A stretch of 10,779 nt of DNA. Source: Afipia sp. Lineage in GTDB: Bacteria > Pseudomonadota > Alphaproteobacteria > Rhizobiales > Xanthobacteraceae. Below the pieces are notes generated by a model that ran no database searches, was not told the origin of the DNA, and was given only the letters and a program-made list of their open reading frames with translations. A program made the translations under genes and the position numbers. This document shows positions 6,526-10,779 of this stretch, one piece after another. The stretch covers positions 969 to 11,747 of the forward strand of contig JAPLPA010000293.1 in the NCBI GenBank assembly GCA_026400415.1, given 5' to 3'. How positions within the stretch are numbered: the first letter of the stretch is position 1; each line of letters starts with the position of its first letter.

Positions 6526-7915
6526 ATGAATTTGGGTGTCGCAGATTATTCGCTGCTTCCGGTGTTGCCGGAAATCATGCTTGCCGTAGGTGCGATGCTG
6601 CTGCTCATGCTCGGCGCCTATCGTGGCAACGAAACGACGCAGATCGTAACCGTGCTGGCGGTCTTTTTGCTGGTCGCAACAGGAGCCTGCATCCTATTCT
6701 TGCCCGCAGGCAAGCTCACGACATTCGGCGGCAGCTTTGTCGTCGATGACTATGCACGCTTTCTGAAAATCCTCGCATTGATCGGCTCCGGCACTGCGCT
6801 GATTCTGTCGCGCGGCTATTTGGCCACCGACGCCAAAATTTTCGAATACGCCATTCTGATCATGCTCTCCACAGTCGGCATGATGGTGCTGATCTCGGCA
6901 GGCGATCTCATCACGCTTTACCTCGGCCTCGAACTGATGAGTCTTGCGCTTTACGTCGTCGCCGCCAGCCATCGCGACGACGCGAAATCCACCGAAGCGG
7001 GTTTGAAGTATTTCGTCCTCGGCGCGCTGTCGTCAGGCATGCTGCTGTACGGCGCGTCATTGATTTACGGATTTACCGGCACCGTGACCTTCACCGGCAT
7101 TGCGGCGGCCGCAAAGGGCGGCAGCCTCGGCGTGCTGTTCGGCGTGGTGTTCCTGCTCGCGGGACTCTGCTTCAAGGTCTCGGCCGTGCCGTTCCACATG
7201 TGGACGCCAGACGTCTACGAAGGCGCACCAACGCCGGTAACGGCGTTCTTCGCGTCCGCCCCGAAAGTTGCGGCACTCGCGGTGTTCACGCGCGTGGCAC
7301 TCACGGCATTCCCGGGTATTGTTCCGGAATGGCAGCAGATCGTCGTATTCGTCTCGATTGCCTCGATGGGGCTCGGTTCGTTCGCTGCCATCGGCCAGAA
7401 GAATCGCGCTGGTCGGACTTGCGGCCGGAACGCAGCAGGGCGCGCAGGGTGTTCTGGTTTACATCGCGATCTATGTCGCGATGACGCTCGGCACGTTCGC
7501 GTTCATCATTGCCATGAAACGCGACGGGCAGGCGGTGGAAACGATCAGCGATTTCGCAGGTCTCTCGCGCACCAATCCGGTGATGGCATTTATTTTCGCC
7601 ATGCTGTTATTCTCGTTGGCAGGCGTGCCGCCGCTTGCTGGCTTCTTTGCGAAGTTTTATGTGTTTCTTGCTGCCATCAAGGCGGGGCTATTCACGCTGT
7701 CGGTGATCGGCGTGCTCGCAAGCGTGGTCGGCGCGTTCTACTATCTCACCATCGTGAAGATCATGTATTTCGACGAACCCAAGGGTGTCGTCGATCCAAT
7801 GCGGATTGAATTGCGCGTCGTGCTGGGTATTGCCGGTGCGTTCACGATCCTGTTCTTCGTATACCCGGCACCTCTGGTGAACGCGGCGACAGTCGCTGCG
7901 AAGTCGCTGTTCTAG
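6526..7915 (+). pseudogene. nuoN: NADH-quinone oxidoreductase subunit N, frameshifted by an internal 44-base deletion
   Basis: This corresponds to ND2, the antiporter-like proton-pumping subunit next to NuoK. The first 293 codons are normal: Glu136 in YLGLELMSLALYV, Lys217 in CFKVSAVPFHMWTPDVYEGAP and Lys247 in SAPKVAALAVF match E. coli Glu133, Lys217 and Lys247. After QKN at 7396-7404 the expected helix motif (of the type IKRL-AYSSIGHMGF, 15 residues) is absent, and ALVGLAAGTQQ resumes at 7406 in the next frame. That frame stays open to TAG 7913-7915 and contains normal NuoN sequence, including FSLAGVPPLAGFFAKFYVF and the end VYPAPLVNAATVAAKSLF. Adding back 15 residues gives 477, the usual family length. 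As written, the original frame runs on for 134 nonsense residues and stops at TGA 7807-7809. The start at 6526 is supported by AAGG at 6515-6518. It is either a true pseudogene or a sequence error. Confidence 0.9.
7402..7408 (+). other. Deletion junction in nuoN
   Basis: AAT (Asn293) at 7402-7404 is followed by a single C at 7405 and then GCG at 7406-7408 (the Ala of ALVGL). In NuoL (3995-4039) and NuoM (5905-5949) the same point is followed by exactly 15 codons before the corresponding position. One base remains of the expected 45, so 44 bases are missing. No homopolymer or long repeat is visible at the junction. Confidence 0.85.
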
Positions 7916-8725
7916 ATGACATTCGCGCTCGGTTCACGGGCCAAGGCACTCGGCTATCGTCTGGAGTCGTTTGAGAGCATCGGTTCCACCAATGCAGAGG
8001 CGCTCGAACGCGCGCGCAACGGTGAGTGGGGACCGCTGTGGCTGGTCACGGACCAGCAAACCGCTGGACGCGGACGCCGCCAGCGCGCATGGATATCTCC
8101 GCCGGGAAATCTCGCAGCCACCATTGTCGAGACGATCGACGTGCAGCCGCCGGTTGCCGCGACCCTTGGTTTTGCAGCGGGCCTTGCTCTTGAAGCAGCA
8201 CTGCGGACGGTGAGCATGGAATCGGTGATGAGATTGTCTGGTTCGGCTGCTGGAAAATTTGTTTTGAAATGGCCTAACGACGTTCTGGTTGGTCGCGAGA
8301 AGCTCGCTGGTATTTTGCTGGAGGCAGAAACCGTCGGCGACAAGTTTTCGGTCGCGGTCGGCATGGGCACCAACATCGTCTCGGCGCCTGAAGGCACGCC
8401 GTATCCGGCGACATCGCTGGCGGGGCTCGGCATCAAATCCGATGCCGGCGACCTGTTCATGGCATTGTCGGACTCATGGGCTGAGTTTCGCGGCATCTGG
8501 GACAACGGCAGAGGCTTCACAGACATTCGTCCGATGTGGCTGGAGCGTGCGGCCGGTCTCGGCGAACCCGTTTCCGTTCAATCGGGCGGCGCGCCCATCG
8601 AAGGCATTTTCGAGACCATCGACGACACAGGCTGCATGATCCTGGCCAAAAGCGACGGCAAACGGATTCCGATTGCGGCAGGCGATGTGTATTTCGGCGC
8701 GGTTCGATCTTCGGGAGCCGCCTGA
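7916..8725 (+). CDS. birA: Biotin--[acetyl-CoA-carboxylase] ligase, no DNA-binding domain
   Basis: This 269-residue cytoplasmic enzyme makes biotinyl-AMP from biotin and ATP and transfers biotin to the carrier lysine of carboxylases such as acetyl-CoA and propionyl-CoA carboxylase. The catalytic domain shows SIGSTNAEAL (residues 21-30), the adenylate loop GRGRRQRAWISPPGN (51-65), KWPNDVL (118-124), then KLAGILLE with Lys129 matching the catalytic-site Lys183 of E. coli BirA, and GMGTNI (149-154) where GIGIN is commoner. A small C-terminal SH3-like domain covers about residues 220-265. The N-terminal winged-helix repressor domain of E. coli BirA is missing, so it should be an enzyme without repressor role, as is usual in alphaproteobacteria. 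The ATG directly follows the nuoN stop (TAGATG) and has no good Shine-Dalgarno, which suggests dependence on nuoN translation. The stop overlaps the rnj start by one base. Confidence 0.94.
   Translation: MTFALGSRAKALGYRLESFESIGSTNAEALERARNGEWGPLWLVTDQQTAGRGRRQRAWISPPGNLAATIVETIDVQPPVAATLGFAAGLALEAALRTVSMESVMRLSGSAAGKFVLKWPNDVLVGREKLAGILLEAETVGDKFSVAVGMGTNIVSAPEGTPYPATSLAGLGIKSDAGDLFMALSDSWAEFRGIWDNGRGFTDIRPMWLERAAGLGEPVSVQSGGAPIEGIFETIDDTGCMILAKSDGKRIPIAAGDVYFGAVRSSGAA
8713..8717 (+). promoter_or_regulatory. Shine-Dalgarno of rnj (GGGAG) inside the birA 3' end
   Basis: GGGAG lies 7 bases before the ATG at 8725. It supports this start over the long in-frame upstream extension reaching 8536, which is out-of-frame birA sequence rich in Arg and His. 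Confidence 0.7.
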
Positions 8726-10395
8726 TGTCGCGCCCGGATGAACTCACCTTTGCACCCTTGGGGGGTGTCGGCGAGATCGGGATGAATCTGTCGATCTACG
8801 GAATCGGCAATCGTCATCAGCGCAGCTGGCTTGCGGTCGATCTCGGCGTCTCGTTCGGCAACGAAGAGCATTTGCCGGGCATTGACGTCATCATGCCGGA
8901 CATTCGGTTTCTTGTAAAAGAACGCAAAAATCTTATGGGTCTGGTGCTGACCCATGCACACGAGGATCATTTCGGCGCGATCATCGATCTATGGCCGATG
9001 CTCAAATGTCCGATCTACGCGACGAAATTCAGCGCCGCGTTGTTCGAGGCGAAATGTGCGTCAGAGCGTAACCCGCCGCATATTCCGGTGACAGTGGTGC
9101 CGTCAGGCGGTCGCATCGATCTCGGCCCATTCAATGTCGAATTTATTCCGGTCGCACATTCGATCCCCGAGTCGCATGCGCTGGCGATCCGCACCTCTGC
9201 AGGACTCGTCGTTCACACCGGCGACTGGAAGATCGATCCAACGCCAATCATCGGCAAACCGACCGACGAGAAACGCCTGCGTGAACTCGGCGATGAGGGC
9301 GTGCTGGCGCTGATCGGCGATTCAACCAATGCGGTGCGGGAAGGGCGTTCTCCTTCTGAACAGGAAGTGGCGAAGAACATTGCCGATCTGGTGAAAGCCT
9401 CAAAAGGGCGCGTTGCGGTGACGACATTTGCGTCCAACGTTGCGCGTATCCGCGCCGTCGCCGATGCCGCGAAGGCGGCGGATCGCGAAGTTGTTCTCGT
9501 TGGCCGCGCGATGGAGCGCGTGGCGCAGGTTGCGCGAGAAACCGGACATCTCAACGGCGTTCAGGCATTTCGCGGCGCGGATCTTTATGGACAATTTCCG
9601 CCAGACAAGGTGCTGGCGCTGTGCACCGGCAGCCAGGGCGAACCGCGCGCCGCGCTCGCGCGCATTGCCAATGACGATCATCCGCAGGTCACGCTCAATC
9701 GCGGCGACAGCGTTATCTTTTCCTCGCGTACCATTCCGGGGAACGAGAAGGCAGTCGGTGCGATTATCAACGGCCTTGTGTTGCAAGGCGTTGAGGTCAT
9801 CACCGACCGGACGCATATGGTTCATGTGTCGGGTCATCCCCGGCGGGACGAGTTGCGCGACATGATTTCGTGGGTGCGGCCGCAGCTTCTGATCCCGGTG
9901 CATGGCGAGCCGCTGCATCTGTCCGAACACGCCAAGCTCGCGCGTGCGTGCGGCGTGCCGAAAGTACTGGTCTGCAAGAACGGTGATCTGGTGCGATTGG
10001 GTCCGGGCGACCCAGCGATCATTGAGGAGTTGCCTTCCGGTAAAATCTACAAGGACGGCAATATCCTGGAATCCGAGAAAGCGCGTGCCGTCACCGAGCG
10101 GCGGCGGCTGGCGTTTGCGGGGGCTGCGTTCGTCGCCATTGCGGTCACGGAAAAGGGCGATCTCGCAGACGATCCAGAGGTTGATCTCGTCGGCATTCCG
10201 GAAAAGAATAGAGAAGGCGAAGTCATCGCGGACGATGTATTCGATATCGTCGTCTCGACAGTCGAGAGCCTGCCGCGCGCAAAACGCCGCGACCCGGATG
10301 CGATCGCCGAATCCGTGCGTCGCGCGGTGCGCGCCGAGATCAACGATCAGTGGGGCAAGAAGACGCTCTGCTATGTTCACGTACTGATGGTGTGA
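8725..10395 (+). CDS. rnj: Ribonuclease J (metallo-beta-lactamase/beta-CASP RNase)
   Basis: This 556-residue cytoplasmic nuclease has 5'-3' exonuclease and endonuclease activity in its family and processes rRNA and mRNA. In alphaproteobacteria it acts beside RNase E. The metal site is complete: HAHEDH at residues 77-82, His145 in VAHSIPES, Asp167 in HTGDWK, and His393 in PVHGEPLHL. The beta-CASP part includes ALIGDSTNA (195-203), FSSRTIPGNE (332-341) and the phosphate-binding HVSGHPRRDEL (367-377). A C-terminal domain follows after about residue 450 and ends in YVHVLMV. The opening FAPLGGVGEIGMNLSIYG is the family hallmark. The start at 8725 is fixed by GGGAG at 8713-8717 and by homology. The ATG overlaps the birA stop by one base (TGATG), and mce begins 2 bases after the rnj stop, so there is no room for a terminator. 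Confidence 0.95.
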   Translation: MSRPDELTFAPLGGVGEIGMNLSIYGIGNRHQRSWLAVDLGVSFGNEEHLPGIDVIMPDIRFLVKERKNLMGLVLTHAHEDHFGAIIDLWPMLKCPIYATKFSAALFEAKCASERNPPHIPVTVVPSGGRIDLGPFNVEFIPVAHSIPESHALAIRTSAGLVVHTGDWKIDPTPIIGKPTDEKRLRELGDEGVLALIGDSTNAVREGRSPSEQEVAKNIADLVKASKGRVAVTTFASNVARIRAVADAAKAADREVVLVGRAMERVAQVARETGHLNGVQAFRGADLYGQFPPDKVLALCTGSQGEPRAALARIANDDHPQVTLNRGDSVIFSSRTIPGNEKAVGAIINGLVLQGVEVITDRTHMVHVSGHPRRDELRDMISWVRPQLLIPVHGEPLHLSEHAKLARACGVPKVLVCKNGDLVRLGPGDPAIIEELPSGKIYKDGNILESEKARAVTERRRLAFAGAAFVAIAVTEKGDLADDPEVDLVGIPEKNREGEVIADDVFDIVVSTVESLPRAKRRDPDAIAESVRRAVRAEINDQWGKKTLCYVHVLMV

Positions 10396-10397
10396 TA

Positions 10398-10779
10398 ATG
10401 CTAGGCCGGCTCAACCACGTTGCGATTGCAGTCAAAGATGCCAAAAAGGCTGCGCGCATTTATGGCAAGGCGTTCGGCGCGGAGATTTCCGATGCTGTGC
10501 CGTTGCCGGAGCACGGCGTTATCACCGTGTTTGCGACGCTCCCCAACACCAAGATCGAATTCATCCAGCCGCTGGGCGAGGATTCGCCGATCGCGAAATT
10601 CGTCGAGCGCAATCCGGACGGCGGCATCCATCATATCTGCTACGAGGTGCCGGAGATCATCGCCGCACGCGACAAGCTTATTGCCGAAGGCGCCCGCGTG
10701 CTCGGCGACGGCAATCCGAAGATCGGCGCGCACGGCAAGCCCGTGCTGTTCCTGCACCCGAAGGATTTCTCCGGCGCGC
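10398..10779 (+). CDS. mce: Methylmalonyl-CoA epimerase (3' end outside window)
   Basis: This enzyme interconverts (S)- and (R)-methylmalonyl-CoA in the route from propionyl-CoA to succinyl-CoA. It belongs to the vicinal-oxygen-chelate (glyoxalase) superfamily and uses a divalent metal. The frame from ATG 10398 gives 127 residues and runs open to the window edge. The family is about 134 residues, so only a few are missing. Diagnostic pieces are MLGRLNHVAIAVKD, VPLPEHGVITVFATLPN, KIEFIQPLGEDSPIAKF, GGIHHICYEV and GAHGKPVLFLHPKDFSG. Likely metal ligands are His7, Gln57 and His79; the fourth, a Glu in the usual C-terminal end, would lie just outside. It follows rnj by 2 bases (TGATAATG), with no clear Shine-Dalgarno, so it is probably coupled. 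Confidence 0.94.
   Translation, partial: MLGRLNHVAIAVKDAKKAARIYGKAFGAEISDAVPLPEHGVITVFATLPNTKIEFIQPLGEDSPIAKFVERNPDGGIHHICYEVPEIIAARDKLIAEGARVLGDGNPKIGAHGKPVLFLHPKDFSGA

Noticed and set aside
7380..7420. Programmed ribosomal frameshift in nuoN
   Set aside because: No slippery site is evident, and shifting would not restore the 15 conserved residues missing relative to NuoL and NuoM.
7268..7915. An open frame covering the 3' half of nuoN as a separate gene
   Set aside because: Its first 40-odd codons (before about 7406) are out-of-frame nuoN, and the rest is the C-terminal half of NuoN. It has no own start with a Shine-Dalgarno, so it is the downstream fragment of the broken gene.
8536..8724. 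N-terminal extension of RNase J upstream of 8725
   Set aside because: The extension is Arg/His-rich out-of-frame birA sequence. The ATG at 8725 has GGGAG at proper spacing and begins just before the family motif.
9400..10380. A 326-codon open frame on the - strand opposite rnj
   Set aside because: It is antisense of a clear RNase J gene. It has no family motif and a composition typical of mirror frames in GC-rich coding DNA.
10401..10757. A 118-codon open frame on the - strand at the window end
   Set aside because: The + strand of the same interval encodes a clear methylmalonyl-CoA epimerase, so the - strand frame is a shadow.
1..10779. Mobile elements, CRISPR arrays, tRNA/rRNA genes, riboswitches, terminators
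   Set aside because: Coding sequence fills the window with gaps of at most 19 bases, and I found no direct-repeat arrays, transposase motifs or tRNA-like sequence.

Overview
The window is a compact, single-strand stretch of an alphaproteobacterial chromosome, most likely from the Bradyrhizobiaceae/Nitrobacteraceae group of Rhizobiales (Rhodopseudomonas, Bradyrhizobium, Nitrobacter, Afipia and relatives). That placement is an inference. It rests on the order nuoG-H-I-J-K-L-M-N followed by birA, an RNase J gene and mce, on the protein sequences as I remember them from that group (a 162-residue NuoI, and a NuoL with a histidine-rich first loop), and on a GC-rich codon bias that is less extreme than in the highest-GC members.

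Layout, all on the + strand: the last 133 codons of nuoG (1-402), nuoH (410-1480), nuoI (1500-1988), nuoJ (1998-2636), nuoK (2633-2941), nuoL (2951-5002), nuoM (4999-6516), a broken nuoN (6526-7915), birA (7916-8725), rnj (8725-10395) and the first 127 codons of mce (10398 to the window end). The genes are nearly contiguous. The largest gap is 19 bases (nuoH-nuoI), three junctions overlap (nuoJ/nuoK, nuoL/nuoM, birA/rnj), and nuoN abuts birA with no base between. No stretch over 300 bases lacks a gene. I see no internal promoter, terminator, RNA gene, mobile element or CRISPR array.

Together nuoG-N encode the end of the peripheral arm (NuoG, NuoI) and all seven membrane subunits (NuoH, J, K, L, M, N, plus NuoA, which would lie outside the window) of proton-pumping NADH:quinone oxidoreductase, complex I. 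The three downstream genes are housekeeping functions that appear to share the transcript: biotin-protein ligase, the RNA-processing nuclease RNase J, and methylmalonyl-CoA epimerase. Biotin ligase and the epimerase are linked in metabolism, because biotin-dependent propionyl-CoA carboxylase makes the epimerase substrate.

The one clearly abnormal thing is nuoN. Comparison with NuoL and NuoM in this same window shows that 15 codons of a strongly conserved motif are missing between bases 7404 and 7406, with one base left in their place. This is a net loss of 44 bases that shifts the frame. As written, the gene gives 293 normal residues plus 134 out-of-frame residues, and translation stops 106 bases before birA. 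It is either a real loss of NuoN or a sequence/assembly error; the window alone cannot decide. I found no convincing novel system: apart from the nuoN lesion and the histidine-rich NuoL loop, this is an ordinary core-metabolism operon.
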